Made by a program: the position numbers and the translations under genes. DNA of 64,000 nt from Comamonadaceae bacterium (GTDB lineage Bacteria > Pseudomonadota > Gammaproteobacteria > Burkholderiales > Burkholderiaceae_C). Below, piece by piece: positions 45,647-60,126 of the stretch (within the stretch, counting starts at the first letter, position 1; each line of letters begins with the position of its first letter). The stretch lies in assembly GCA_947455465.1 (NCBI GenBank), contig CANGNS010000005.1, positions 97,376-161,375 of the forward strand. Direction: 5' to 3'. The notes under the pieces are model-generated. The model ran no database searches. It worked only from the letters and a program-made list of their open reading frames with translations, and was not told the DNA's origin.

Positions 45647-48640
45647 ATGCACCCAGACCAGGTTTTGCCATCCCCCTACCAAGCAGAAGCGCAGGTGATT
45701 GCCCAGCGTTTGCAGCGCCTGCAAGGCCAGCTGGACTGGGCCGCCGCCGCCCAGGTCGCCGCACCCTGGGTACAGGCCGTGCGCGCCCAGCCCGCGCCAC
45801 TGTGGGCCATGGAGAGTTTGCTGCGCGAGTACCCGATCTCCAGCGCCGAAGGCTTGGCCCTGATGCGCCTGGCCGAGGCCTTGCTGCGCGTGCCGGATAG
45901 GGACACCGCCATCGCCCTGACCGCCGACCAACTCGGGCGTGCCGACTTTGACCAGGCCGGTGACCAGGTGCTGGCCCGTTTGGCCCGTGCGGCGATCGCC
46001 CTGTCCAAGCATTTCTTGCCCAACGCCGAGCAGCCCGCAGCTGGCGCCGGGCTGATGGGCCGCCTGGGTGCGCGCACGGTGGTGTCCGCAGCCCTGCGGG
46101 CGGTGCAACTCTTGGGCCGCCAGTTTGTGCTCGGCCAAACCATAGGCCAGGCCATGGACCATGCGCAAGACGCCCGTGCGCAGCAGGCCGGTTTGCGCTT
46201 TTCCTATGACATGCTGGGCGAAGGCGCCCGCACCCAAGCCGATGCGCTGCGCTATTTGGAGAGCTACACCCAAGCCATCGCCGCGCTGGCGGGCGCCGCC
46301 AAGGCCGGTCGTGGCCCGCAGGGCAATGACGGCATCAGCATCAAACTCAGCGCTTTGCACCCGCGCTATGAGGAGGCCCAGCGCAAGCGCGTCATGCACG
46401 AGTTGCTGCCCCGCGTGTGGGCGCTGTGCGAGCAGGCGGCCCGGGCGGACATCAACCTGACCATCGACGCCGAAGAGGTGGACCGCCTGGAATTGCAGCT
46501 GGCGGTGCTGGAGGCGCTGATGGCGCGCGTGGCGACGCACTGCCCGCAGTGGCGCGGCCTGGGGCTGGCGGTGCAGGCCTACCAAAGCCGCGCGCTGGCC
46601 TGTGTGGAGCATGTGATCGCCCGGGCGCGCCACCACGGTGTGGGCCTGATGTGCCGCCTGGTCAAAGGCGCTTACTGGGACGCCGAGATCAAGCGCGCCC
46701 AGGAGCTGGGGCTGGACCACTACCCGGTGTTTACGCACAAGCACCACACCGATATTTTCTATCTGGCCTGCGCCGCGGCCCTGCTGCAGGCGCCCGAGGT
46801 GGTGTACCCACAATTTGCCACCCACAACGCGGCCACTATCGCCGCCATCGTGCAGATGGCGGCGCGCCATGGCGGCGCATTTGAATTGCAACGCCTGCAC
46901 GGCATGGGCGAGGGGGTGTACGCCCAGGTGCTCAAAAACCCCTTGCTGGCCTGCCGCGTTTACGCCCCGGTGGGCGCGCACAAAGATTTGCTGGCTTATC
47001 TGGTGCGTCGTTTGCTGGAAAACGGCGCCAATTCCTCGTTTGTGCACCAACTGGCCGACCCGCAGCACAGCCTGGACGACTTATTGATGTCGCCGCTGCG
47101 CCTGGCGCCCGACAGTGCTTTGCCACTGCCGCCAGCGCTGCTCGGACCGGCCGCCGGGCGGGCCAACAGCCGGGGCGAAGACTTCAGCCAGGCACCTATG
47201 CGCGCGCCGTATGTACAGGCCTTGGCCGCGCGGCAGGCCTTATCGGCGCCGCTGCCAACCCCGCTTGCAGCGCTGCCCGCTGCCATGGCGCAGGCGCAGC
47301 AGGCGTTTGTGCACTGGAGCCGCGTGCCTGTGCAAGAGCGCAGTGCCGCTTTGCAGCGCGCCGCCGACCACATGCAGGCCCAAAGCCCAGCTTTGTGTGC
47401 CGTGCTGGTGCGCGAGGCGCATAAAACCTGGGCCGACGCGCAGGCCGAAGTGCGCGAGGCGGTGGACTTTTTGCGCTATTACGCGCTGCAGGCCGAGCGC
47501 ATCATGCAGCCTATGGCCATGCCCGGTGCCGGCGGCGGTCTCACTGGCGAGACCAATACCTTGCAGCTGTGCGGGCGCGGCGTGTGGGTGTGCATCAGCC
47601 CCTGGAATTTCCCCTTGGCCATTTTTGTCGGCCAAGTGGCCGCGGCGCTGGCCACCGGCAACACCGTGCTGGCCAAGGCGGCCGAACAGACGCCGGTGAT
47701 TGCCGCGCACGCCGTGCGCATGCTGCATGCGGCCGGCGTGCCTGCGCAGGCTTTGCAGTTGCTGCACGGTCCGGGCGCTGCCTTGGGCGCCGCGCTGGTG
47801 GGCTTGCCTGGCGTAGCGGGCGTGGTGTTTACCGGCTCGACGGCGGTGGCCAAATCGATACAGCGCGCTTTGGCGGCCCAAGACGGGCCCATCGTGCCCC
47901 TGATCGCCGAGACAGGCGGCATCAACGCCATGGTGGTGGACTCCAGCGCCTTGCCCGAGCAGGTGGTCGATGCGGTGCTAAGCAGCGCCTTTCGCTCGGC
48001 TGGTCAACGCTGCTCGGCGCTGCGCCTGCTGTGCGTGCACAACGATATCGCCGATACGGTGCTGGAGATGCTCCAAGGCGCGGCGGCCGAGTTGCAGGTG
48101 GGCGACCCGGCCGATTGGGCGACGGATGTCGGCCCGGTGATCGACCAGGCCGCTGCCAGGCGTTTGCGCGCGCATATCGCGCGCTTGGGTGCGCAGCACC
48201 GGTGTTTGTTTGGCCCCGCAGTGCAGCAGGCGCTGGCCGCCGAGGGTTTGTACATGGCCCCCCATGCTTTCGAGATAGGCGAGGTGGCGCACGCGGATAC
48301 CGAAATCTTTGGCCCCGTGCTGCAGGTGCTGCGCTGGCAAGGCGACCCGCTGGCCCTGGTGGCGCACATCCATGCGCTGGGCTACGGACTGACGCTGGGC
48401 GTGCAAACCCGCATCGACAGCCGCGCCTTGGCGATCGCAGCGGCGGCGCAGGTGGGCAATGTGTACGTAAACCGCAACATGATTGGCGCGGTGGTGGGGG
48501 TGCAGGCCTTTGGCGGCGAAGGGCTGAGCGGCACCGGCCCCAAAGCCGGTGGCCCGCATTACCTGCCGCGTTTTTGCGCCGAGCGCAGCCTGAGCATCAA
48601 CACGGCGGCGGCAGGCGGCAATGTGGCATTGCTCGCCTAG
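45647..48640 (+). CDS. putA: Bifunctional proline dehydrogenase/P5C dehydrogenase PutA (no DNA-binding domain)
   Basis: 997 residues, the short PutA form. The proline dehydrogenase barrel spans about 75-470 (RFSYDMLGEGARTQADALRYL, GISIKLSALHPRYE, RLVKGAYWDAEIKRAQ, FATHNA). The aldehyde dehydrogenase domain follows, with ISPWNFPLAIF, VFTGSTAVAKSI, LIAETGGINAM (Glu) and SAGQRCSALR (catalytic Cys). It oxidises proline to glutamate. No ribbon-helix-helix domain precedes the barrel, so regulation must come from elsewhere, likely the divergent Lrp-type gene. ATG 45647 has GGAG upstream. Confidence 0.97.
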   Translation: MHPDQVLPSPYQAEAQVIAQRLQRLQGQLDWAAAAQVAAPWVQAVRAQPAPLWAMESLLREYPISSAEGLALMRLAEALLRVPDRDTAIALTADQLGRADFDQAGDQVLARLARAAIALSKHFLPNAEQPAAGAGLMGRLGARTVVSAALRAVQLLGRQFVLGQTIGQAMDHAQDARAQQAGLRFSYDMLGEGARTQADALRYLESYTQAIAALAGAAKAGRGPQGNDGISIKLSALHPRYEEAQRKRVMHELLPRVWALCEQAARADINLTIDAEEVDRLELQLAVLEALMARVATHCPQWRGLGLAVQAYQSRALACVEHVIARARHHGVGLMCRLVKGAYWDAEIKRAQELGLDHYPVFTHKHHTDIFYLACAAALLQAPEVVYPQFATHNAATIAAIVQMAARHGGAFELQRLHGMGEGVYAQVLKNPLLACRVYAPVGAHKDLLAYLVRRLLENGANSSFVHQLADPQHSLDDLLMSPLRLAPDSALPLPPALLGPAAGRANSRGEDFSQAPMRAPYVQALAARQALSAPLPTPLAALPAAMAQAQQAFVHWSRVPVQERSAALQRAADHMQAQSPALCAVLVREAHKTWADAQAEVREAVDFLRYYALQAERIMQPMAMPGAGGGLTGETNTLQLCGRGVWVCISPWNFPLAIFVGQVAAALATGNTVLAKAAEQTPVIAAHAVRMLHAAGVPAQALQLLHGPGAALGAALVGLPGVAGVVFTGSTAVAKSIQRALAAQDGPIVPLIAETGGINAMVVDSSALPEQVVDAVLSSAFRSAGQRCSALRLLCVHNDIADTVLEMLQGAAAELQVGDPADWATDVGPVIDQAAARRLRAHIARLGAQHRCLFGPAVQQALAAEGLYMAPHAFEIGEVAHADTEIFGPVLQVLRWQGDPLALVAHIHALGYGLTLGVQTRIDSRALAIAAAAQVGNVYVNRNMIGAVVGVQAFGGEGLSGTGPKAGGPHYLPRFCAERSLSINTAAAGGNVALLA

Positions 48641-48655
48641 CGCCAGGGGCAGCGC

Positions 48656-49324
48656 TTAAAAGCGCGTGCCCACCGTGATGCCAAAGGAGCTGGGGTCCAG
48701 CGTGACGTCCAGCGTCTGCCCGGTAGAGAAGCTGTTGCGCGTGCTGAGCATGGTCTTGCTGTAGAACACGTCCACAAAAGTCTTGTCATCCAAGGCAAAG
48801 GTGGCGCCGATTTGGGGCGTCATCGCAAACTTGGAGTCCACCTTGAGCGTGGTGGCCGGGCCGCCCGGGTTGGTCATGGCCGTCAAGGCGCCGCTGCCCA
48901 CTGCGTTGCTGAAGTAGGCATAGGTGGCGCCCAAGCCCACATAGGGCCGGAACTGGCTGTTGGCGTCCATGAAGCGGTATTGCAAAAACACCGTCATCGG
49001 CAGGGACTGCACCTCGCCGATTTGCCCGGCTGCGGCCAGAGCTCCTGCGCCGTACAGCTTGTGCTTAAACGGCAGGGCCAAGGGCAGGTCGACCGACACA
49101 TTGTCGGTGTAGAAGTAGGTCACGCCGCCGCTGACCTGGCTGGCTGCGCCCACATCCGATTTGGTGCCGGCAAAGCTGGGCGCCGTCATGTCACCGCTGG
49201 TGACACTGGGCGTGATGGTGGTCGCACCCACGCGCGCCAGCCAGGTACCCGCCGATTGCGCCAGCGCCAAAGGGGCTGCCAAGGCGATGGCGGTGGCGGC
49301 GAAGAATTTCAGGGAATGTTTCAT
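48656..49324 (-). CDS. ompW: OmpW-family outer membrane protein
   Basis: 222 residues. Signal peptide ending LALAQ, then WLARVGATTITPSV, GGVTYFYTDNVSVDLPLALPFKHKL, and LPMTVFLQYRFMD...FRPYVGLGATYAYF, the OmpW pattern, with a C-terminal Phe (VGTRF). An 8-stranded barrel thought to pass small hydrophobic compounds. Confidence 0.95.
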   Translation of the reverse strand: MKHSLKFFAATAIALAAPLALAQSAGTWLARVGATTITPSVTSGDMTAPSFAGTKSDVGAASQVSGGVTYFYTDNVSVDLPLALPFKHKLYGAGALAAAGQIGEVQSLPMTVFLQYRFMDANSQFRPYVGLGATYAYFSNAVGSGALTAMTNPGGPATTLKVDSKFAMTPQIGATFALDDKTFVDVFYSKTMLSTRNSFSTGQTLDVTLDPSSFGITVGTRF

Positions 49325-49351
49325 GTCTTTTACTCCGTGCGTATGCGCTGA

Positions 49352-50701
49352 TTAGAGCCAACCGGCCAAGACCAGTTCTTTGGTGACGAATTGGGCCAGC
49401 AACTTGTGCGCATACGGCGTGGGGTGCACGCCGTCGGCAAACATATAGCGCGAGGTATCGCCTGCGATCACATTGCTTGGATTGCACAGCAGCGAGGTGC
49501 CCGTGGTGTTCGTCGGGCCGGCTTTGCAGACAGGGTCTTTGACGTTGGTCAGGCCAAACTGCGCCGGGTTGGCAAATTGCTTTTGGTTTTCGGCAAAGGC
49601 GTCGAGCAGCAACACACCGGCCACGCCGGTCAGCTCGGCCTTGAGGCGGGCGTTAAAGGCCTGTGTCATCGCCAGCACCAAGGGCGCCTGGCCGCTGCTC
49701 ACGCCATAAGGCGTTTGGCTGGCGTCGGGAATGTTGAGCACCACGACTTTCTTGGCCCCTTTGCTCAGCATGAGCTTCACGTTGTCAGCCATCTCTTTGG
49801 CGGCGGTCGACATGCCGGCAGTGGCAATGCCGATGCCGGTCGTGCCCACATAGGTGGCCGCTGCCGCATTGCCCTGCGCCGTCGCAGCGGTTTGCGCCGT
49901 GGTGCCCAGGTTGGCGGCATTGGCCACTGTGGCGGCAGCGTTGTTGTAGCCGTTGATGGCAGCATCCGTGGCAGCGGCGGTGATGGCCGCGACGATGATG
50001 GTCGTGGGCGTGGCATTGGGCGCCTGGGCCGCGCCCATCGCGGCGACGCCGATAGTCGCTTGTGCACCCGCGCGGTTGGCCGCCGGTGCGGCGGTGACCA
50101 ATTGGGTGATGATGGAGGTGATAAACGCCGTGTTGCCCGCGTCACTGCCCACTTTGGTAGCCGCTGCCGTCAGGATGTCGGACTGCGCAAACATGTCGTT
50201 GGCGCCGGCCATTACCGTTACCAACTCGGTGCCTTTGAAGGCGCCGCCATTGGCTGGCAAAGCCAGGAAGTTTTGAATCTGCGCTGCAACCGATTCGGTC
50301 AACGCTCCGCCAGCGTGGCCGGTGCCGTTGGGGTCGGTCACGCGGGAGCCGCCTTGGGCGTAGTTGGTGCATCCGGGGACGATAACCGGCACCGTGCCAT
50401 AGCCCACACGCGCTGCGCACGAGGGTGTCCCCAGGATAGAGGCTGCCACCAATTGCGGCCATACATAACTGGGCGTCGGATCACTGCCGATGGCGCCGCC
50501 AATCAGGTTCACGGTAAACAGACCGCCGACCTGTGCAATCTGGCCGACTTTGTAAGCGCCAGGGTCGCTCAGACTGTCGCCAAAGGTCACCATGGCCGAA
50601 TAACTGACGCGGTTGGACTGGTCGCCATTGCCGCCACCGCCACAGGCGACCAGCAGCGCAGCCGTCATTGACGCCAACGCAAGGTGTTTAACAAATTTCA
50701 T
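49352..50701 (-). CDS. GDSL/SGNH-family lipoprotein hydrolase with Ala/Thr-rich insertion
   Basis: 449 residues. Lipobox LLVAC (Cys20), Block I FGDSLSD with nucleophile Ser43, Block III GAND at about 166-169, and Block V DGVHPT (Asp423, His426) near the C-terminus: a complete SGNH catalytic set. Between blocks III and V lies a roughly 95-residue Ala/Thr-rich stretch (about 200-295), unusual for the family. It is likely an outer-membrane-anchored esterase or lipase; substrate unknown. Confidence 0.88.
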   Translation of the reverse strand: MKFVKHLALASMTAALLVACGGGGNGDQSNRVSYSAMVTFGDSLSDPGAYKVGQIAQVGGLFTVNLIGGAIGSDPTPSYVWPQLVAASILGTPSCAARVGYGTVPVIVPGCTNYAQGGSRVTDPNGTGHAGGALTESVAAQIQNFLALPANGGAFKGTELVTVMAGANDMFAQSDILTAAATKVGSDAGNTAFITSIITQLVTAAPAANRAGAQATIGVAAMGAAQAPNATPTTIIVAAITAAATDAAINGYNNAAATVANAANLGTTAQTAATAQGNAAAATYVGTTGIGIATAGMSTAAKEMADNVKLMLSKGAKKVVVLNIPDASQTPYGVSSGQAPLVLAMTQAFNARLKAELTGVAGVLLLDAFAENQKQFANPAQFGLTNVKDPVCKAGPTNTTGTSLLCNPSNVIAGDTSRYMFADGVHPTPYAHKLLAQFVTKELVLAGWL

Positions 50702-50780
50702 GCTGAGCTACTCCTGTACGACGTGTAATAAATTCTTGATCAATTTTGATAAAAAATTTAACAAAATTGAAATTATTGAC

Positions 50781-50794
50781 CCTGATTTATCAGG
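50781..50794. promoter_or_regulatory. Palindrome CCTGAT-TT-ATCAGG
   Basis: Perfect 6-bp arms in the AT-rich divergent region between the GDSL gene and the EamA transporter. Candidate operator. A related CTAGGGG-AAA-TCCC element lies at 50831-50844. Confidence 0.4.
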
Positions 50795-50875
50795 AACACC
50801 CCATGGTAAGCCACCCGCTGTAACCGCCCGCTAGGGGAAATCCCTTTGTGTCCGCCTGCGCCGATAATCAGCGCG

Positions 50876-51892
50876 ATGGCCCTTTCTCTTTCTCCTACGC
50901 GCTTTTTTGGCCTTTCTCCGGCCGCCCAGGGCCGTGTGGCGGCCCTCATCACGGTGGCCATTTGGACCTCGTTTATCGTGATTGCCCGCGCGACGGCCGA
51001 TCCGGCGCGCGGCGGCACGCTGCTCCCCTTGGACATTGTGTACGCCCGCTTGTGGGGCGCCGGCCTGGTGTTGATTCCCTGGGGCTGGTGGTTGGCGCGC
51101 CAGGCCCGGCGCGCTGCGCAGCATGAAGCGCAAGGCCAAGCCGCCGTGCCGGCAGATTCCTTGTGGGGGTTTTCGCCCCTGCCCTGGTCCATCACCTGGC
51201 GCGTGGGGGTCAGCGGCGGCCTGCTCTACGCCACCTTGGCCTACAGCGGCTTTGTGTTTGCGCCCGCCGCCCATGCTTCGGTGCTCTTGCCCGGCAGCCT
51301 GCCTTTGTGGACCACGTTGTTGGCCTTTTTGCTCTTGGGCGAGCCCATCGGCTGGGGCCGTGCGCTAGGCCTTTTGCTGATTGTCTGCGGCGACGGTCTG
51401 GTCGGCGGGGCCAGTTTGCTCCATGCTTTTGATGGCAGCGGCGTCTGGCGCGGCGATGTGCTGTTTATTTCTGCTGCCATGGCCTGGTCGATGTACAGCG
51501 TACTGGTGCGCCACTACCGCCTGGACGCGGTGCGCGCCACGATTGCCGTGACGGTGTGCGCTTTTGTGCTCTACGTGCCGGCCTATACGCTGGCCTGCCT
51601 CTTGGGTGCCTGGCCGGGGCATGTATTTGCAGCGCCTTGGCGCGAAGTGCTGTTTCAGATGGCTTTTCAGGGCGTGGGCTCGGTCGTGGTCTCGGGCATT
51701 GGCTTTACCAAAATGATCCAATACTACGGGCCGGTGCGCTCGACCATGATGACCGCCGTCGTGCCTGGCCTGTCCGCGCTGGGTGCAGCCCTGGTGCTGG
51801 GCGAGCCCTTGCCCTGGAACGTGCTGGCGGGCCTGGCGCTGGTCACCTGCGGCATTGTGTTTGGTGTGCGCAAAGCGGCGGCGCGGCCCTAA
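50876..51892 (+). CDS. EamA/DMT-family transporter
   Basis: 338 residues from ATG 50876 (a GTG at 50846 would add 10). Ten hydrophobic segments in two EamA repeats, with RLWGAGLVLIPWG, ATLAYSGFVFAPAAHASVL and LLLGEPIGWGRALGLLLI typical of drug/metabolite exporters. Substrate unknown. Confidence 0.9.
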   Translation: MALSLSPTRFFGLSPAAQGRVAALITVAIWTSFIVIARATADPARGGTLLPLDIVYARLWGAGLVLIPWGWWLARQARRAAQHEAQGQAAVPADSLWGFSPLPWSITWRVGVSGGLLYATLAYSGFVFAPAAHASVLLPGSLPLWTTLLAFLLLGEPIGWGRALGLLLIVCGDGLVGGASLLHAFDGSGVWRGDVLFISAAMAWSMYSVLVRHYRLDAVRATIAVTVCAFVLYVPAYTLACLLGAWPGHVFAAPWREVLFQMAFQGVGSVVVSGIGFTKMIQYYGPVRSTMMTAVVPGLSALGAALVLGEPLPWNVLAGLALVTCGIVFGVRKAAARP

Positions 51893-51904
51893 GGTTTTTC
51901 GGCA

Positions 51905-52678
51905 ATGCACTTTTTAGCTTTTGACACCAGCACCGACCACATGACGGTCGCGGTGGCCGGCCCCATGCCAGAGCAGCGCTGGCAGCGCGCCAGCGCCGGC
52001 GGCGCGGCGGCCTCGGCCAGCCTGATCGCCACGGTGCGCGAATTGCTGGACCAAGCCGGTCTGCGTTTGCAAGAACTGGACGCGATTTGCTTTGGCAGCG
52101 GGCCCGGCTCGTTTACCGGCTTGCGCACCGCCTGTGCGGTGGCCCAGGGGCTGGCCCTGGGTGCGGATGTGCCGGTGCTGCCTGTACCGTCCTTGCTGGC
52201 GGTGGCCCAAGCGGCGCGCAGTGCCCACGCACCGGCTGCGCACTGCCTGCGTGTCACCGCCTTGCTCGATGCCCGCATGGACGAGGTGTATGCCGCCAGT
52301 TACCTGTGGCAAGGCGAGCGCCTGTGGTGCGTGCACCCGCCCTGCCTGCTGGCGCCCGAGCAGGTGGCCGCCTGGGCCGCGCAGCCGCTGGCGCCCGAGC
52401 TGCCCATCCCCACATGGCATGCCTGGGCCGGTAATGTGGCGCAGGCCTACGGGCCACGCCTGGCGCCACCTGCGGGTACACCGCTGTTGGAGGCCTGGCC
52501 CGAGGCGCAGGCCATGCTTGCGCTGGCCCCCTTCCTGTTAGCCCAGGGCGCGGCCGTAGCGCCCGATGAGGCCCTGCCTTTGTACGTGCGCGACAAAGTG
52601 GCCAAGACCACCGAAGAGCGCGCCCTGGAAAAAGCCAGCAAGGCGCGGGACGCCGCCGCCCCCAGCAGCCATGCCTAA
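51905..52678 (+). CDS. tsaB: tRNA t6A synthesis protein TsaB
   Basis: 257 residues. LAFDTSTDHMTVAV, GSGPGSFTGLRTACAVAQGLALG and the ALLDARMDEVYAA segment are diagnostic. TsaB is the non-catalytic partner of TsaD in t6A37 modification of ANN-decoding tRNAs. Overlaps rimI by 8 bp. Confidence 0.95.
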   Translation: MHFLAFDTSTDHMTVAVAGPMPEQRWQRASAGGAAASASLIATVRELLDQAGLRLQELDAICFGSGPGSFTGLRTACAVAQGLALGADVPVLPVPSLLAVAQAARSAHAPAAHCLRVTALLDARMDEVYAASYLWQGERLWCVHPPCLLAPEQVAAWAAQPLAPELPIPTWHAWAGNVAQAYGPRLAPPAGTPLLEAWPEAQAMLALAPFLLAQGAAVAPDEALPLYVRDKVAKTTEERALEKASKARDAAAPSSHA

Positions 52679-53147
52679 AGGCGTGACGCCCGGGGCGCCG
52701 CAGGCCGCTTTTGTGCCGCTGAGCCTGCCTTTGTTAGCCAATGTGATGGATGTGGAGCAGCGCGCCTATGCCCATCCCTGGTCGCGGGCCAACTTTGCCG
52801 ATGTGCTGCACAGCGGCTACCACGCGCAGGTGCTCATGGGGGGCAACACGATCGTGGGTTACTACGTGGGCATGCAAGGCGTGCAAGAGGCGCATTTGCT
52901 CAACATCACGGTCGACCCACACTTTCAGCGCCAAGGCTGGGCGCGCCTGATGATGCAGGCTTTTGCCCTGTGGGCGGGCAGCTGGCAGGCGCAAACCCTG
53001 TGGCTGGAGGTGCGCGTGGGCAATGCCCGGGCGATTGCGCTGTACCGCAGCGAGGGCTTTGAAGTCGTCGGCCAACGCAAAGCCTATTACGCCGCCGGAC
53101 GGGGCCAGCGCGAGGACGCGCTGGTCATGCGGCGCAGCCTTGGATAA
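52671..53147 (+). CDS. rimI: Ribosomal-protein-alanine N-acetyltransferase RimI
   Basis: 158 residues. GNAT fold: YAHPWSRANFADVLHSGY, LLNITVDPHFQRQGWARLMM (acetyl-CoA loop, Q/RxxGxG-like) and LEVRVGNARAIALYRSEGFEVVGQRKAYY, the RimI pattern. Acetylates the N-terminus of S18. The position after tsaB is the usual one. The start is the ATG that overlaps the tsaB stop. Confidence 0.94.
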   Translation: MPKGVTPGAPQAAFVPLSLPLLANVMDVEQRAYAHPWSRANFADVLHSGYHAQVLMGGNTIVGYYVGMQGVQEAHLLNITVDPHFQRQGWARLMMQAFALWAGSWQAQTLWLEVRVGNARAIALYRSEGFEVVGQRKAYYAAGRGQREDALVMRRSLG

Positions 53148-53154
53148 TCGGGCC

Positions 53155-53975
53155 ATGACATTGCACCTTGACGACCGCCAGCGCGCCATGCTTTTGGAGA
53201 TGGGTGTGCGCGTCTGGTTGCCCGGCGCGGCCTTTGCGCTGGCGCCCCAGGGCGCAGGCGACACCGCTGCCACAGACCCGGTGCGTCTACCGGCCCAGCG
53301 TCCGGTGCCTGCGCCACCCCCTACAGCACCGGTGTTGGCACCGGTGTTGGCGCCAGCGGCCGGCCTGCAAGCTTTGCAAAATATGGATTGGGCGGCCCTG
53401 GCCCAAACGGCCGCCCAATGCCAGGCCTGCGGTCTGTGTGCGGGCCGCACCCACAGCACCTTGGACGCCGCGCGGGCCAGCCAGGCGCGCTGGATGGTGG
53501 TGGGCGATCCACCCGACGACCAGGAAGACAGCGCAGGCCAGGCCTTTGTCGGCGACAACGGCACGCTTTTGGACAATATGCTCAAAGCCGTGGGCGCCGT
53601 GCGCACGGGCGGCGCACTGCCTCAAGGCATGGACGCGGCCTATGTCACCAAGGTCAGCAAATGCCGCGTACCCGCAGGTCGCGTGCCGCAGGCGGCCGAG
53701 CTGGCCCAATGCAGTGCCTATTTGCAGCGCGAAATCGCGCTGGTGCGCCCGCAGGTCATTGTGGCCATGGGCCGTTTTGCCAACCAGGTCTTGCTCGCCG
53801 AGAGCCCCGAGGCTGCCACCTTGCCGCTGGGGCGCCAGCGCGGCACGGTGTACCGCTACCAAGGCGTTCCGGTGGTGGTGACGTACGCGCCCCAGGCCCT
53901 GGTGCGCAACCCCGCTGACAAAGCCAAGGCCTGGGCCGATTTGTGCCTGGCCATGGACGTGTTGGCCGCTGGCAC

Positions 53976-53979
<4 letters not shown>
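53155..53979 (+). CDS. Family 4-type uracil-DNA glycosylase-like protein with altered active site
   Basis: 274 residues. A Pro/Ala-rich N-terminal region (about 40-70), then a Fe-S ligand set like family 4 UDGs: Cys92 and Cys95 (CGLC), Cys170, and Cys186 (16 apart). Motif A reads [11 protein letters not shown] (115-125) instead of the usual GE.PG..ED, though [13 protein letters not shown] follows normally. The motif B position reads TYAPQALVR, with Ala245 where family 4 enzymes usually have His. It may be weakly active or act on a different lesion. It lies in the tsaB-rimI operon. Confidence 0.82.
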
Positions 53980-55865
<1,886 letters not shown>

Positions 55866-55868
55866 GGC

Positions 55869-56372
55869 TTACTCCAGCGTGAGCGACTTGAGCTGCCAGG
55901 CCGAGCGCTCGTAATAGGTCAGGGCGCGTAGCTCGGGCTTGCTGTCAAAGGGGTACACGATAAACAGCGGCCCCTTGGTCTTGACGGGGATGGCTTGTCC
56001 ATTCATTTTGTGGGCCACGATCACGTCAAACTTGAGCGCGTCGTCCATGGGGATGGCGGTTTGGTAATCGTTCAGGGCCGCCGCTTTGAGGGTCGTGCCA
56101 GAGCCTTTGGCCGCCGCAATCAGGTCGCGCAGCAAGGGTCCGGTAAATTCAATGGGCTGCTTGTCCCAGGGCGTGAGGGTGCGAAAAGTCTGCTGCGGGA
56201 GCTTTTCGATCATGGCCAGGTCGAACTGCGCCGCCTGGGGCGCGTTGGTGTCGCCGATTTTGCCTTGGAGCGTCAAAATGACTTTGCCGGTGGCCGGCGG
56301 TAAAGCCCAGGCACTGCTTTGTATGACCAACACAGCCAGCCAAGCCAGCACAGAAAAAGCGGTTTTCTTCAT
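55869..56372 (-). CDS. Periplasmic molybdopterin-binding-domain-like protein
   Basis: 167 residues with a signal peptide ending SAWAL. The body FDLAMIEKLPQQTFRTLTPWDKQPIEFTGPLLRDLIAAA, ALNDYQTAIPMDD, PLFIVYPFD resembles the SUOX-fold oxidoreductase molybdopterin-binding domain, but without the usual cofactor-ligating Cys, so it probably binds a ligand rather than catalysing. It is encoded 3 bp before the hybrid kinase. Confidence 0.8.
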   Translation of the reverse strand: MKKTAFSVLAWLAVLVIQSSAWALPPATGKVILTLQGKIGDTNAPQAAQFDLAMIEKLPQQTFRTLTPWDKQPIEFTGPLLRDLIAAAKGSGTTLKAAALNDYQTAIPMDDALKFDVIVAHKMNGQAIPVKTKGPLFIVYPFDSKPELRALTYYERSAWQLKSLTLE

Positions 56373-56391
56373 TCCTATCCTCGAATTCTTA

Positions 56392-56438
56392 AACCATTAA
56401 AAATCGGAATAGTATATTTTAAATCGCAATAAATGGTT
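56392..56438. promoter_or_regulatory. Promoter/operator region of the kinase operon
   Basis: AACCATT (56392-56398) and AATGGTT (56432-56438) form an inverted repeat. Inside are direct repeats AAATCGgAAT (56401-56410) and AAATCGcAAT (56421-56430), 20 bp apart, i.e. two helical turns. On the minus strand TATACT serves as a plausible -10 with TTAACC 18 bp upstream. This looks like a regulated promoter, possibly for a response regulator. Confidence 0.5.
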
Positions 56439-56463
56439 AATTTGTTAAATCCGCAAAGGCGCT

Positions 56464-59514
<3,051 letters not shown>

Positions 59515-59626
59515 AGCGTGCAGATCGGAGCAAACCGCACATTATCGCCAAGCGGCGTAAGGCGCCGGCCTTGCCCGCCGCGCCGCCCAAAGGCTGGATA
59601 ATGCGGCCACAAACTTGGAGAAAACC

Positions 59627-60112
59627 ATGGCATCCGTCAATAAAGTCATTCTGGTCGGCAACTGCGGCCGCGACCCCGAAATCCGCTACCTGCCCTCGGG
59701 CCAGGCCGTGGCCAATGTCAGCATCGCCACCAGCAGCCGCCGCAAAGACAAAAACACCGGCGAATCCATCGAGGACACCCAGTGGCACCGCGTCACCTTT
59801 TACGACCGCCTGGCCGAAATCGCGGGCGAATACCTCAAAAAAGGCCGCCCCGCCTATATTGAAGGCCGCCTGAAGTACGGCAAATACACCGACCAGGCCG
59901 GCGTCGAGAAAAACACCGTCGACATCGTTGCCACCGAACTGCAGCTTTTGGGCGGCCGTGAAGGCATGGGCGGCCCCTCGGAGGGCGACGATGGCGGCCA
60001 GCGCCGCGCCCCGCCCGCTGCCCGCGCACCCGCAGCGCCTCCGGCCCGCACCGCCCCACCGCAGCGCCCGGCCAGCGGCTTTGACGACATGGACGACGAC
60101 ATCCCGTTTTAA
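59627..60112 (+). CDS. ssb: Single-stranded DNA-binding protein
   Basis: 161 residues. OB fold with ASVNKVILVGNCGRDPEIRYLPSGQAVANVSIAT and QWHRVTFYDRLAEIAGEYLKKG, an Ala/Pro-rich linker, and the acidic tail MDDDIPF that binds partner proteins. ATG 59627 is preceded by GGAG. Divergent from uvrA, the usual Burkholderiales layout. Confidence 0.97.
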   Translation: MASVNKVILVGNCGRDPEIRYLPSGQAVANVSIATSSRRKDKNTGESIEDTQWHRVTFYDRLAEIAGEYLKKGRPAYIEGRLKYGKYTDQAGVEKNTVDIVATELQLLGGREGMGGPSEGDDGGQRRAPPAARAPAAPPARTAPPQRPASGFDDMDDDIPF

Positions 60113-60126
60113 ACCCGGAGCACACC

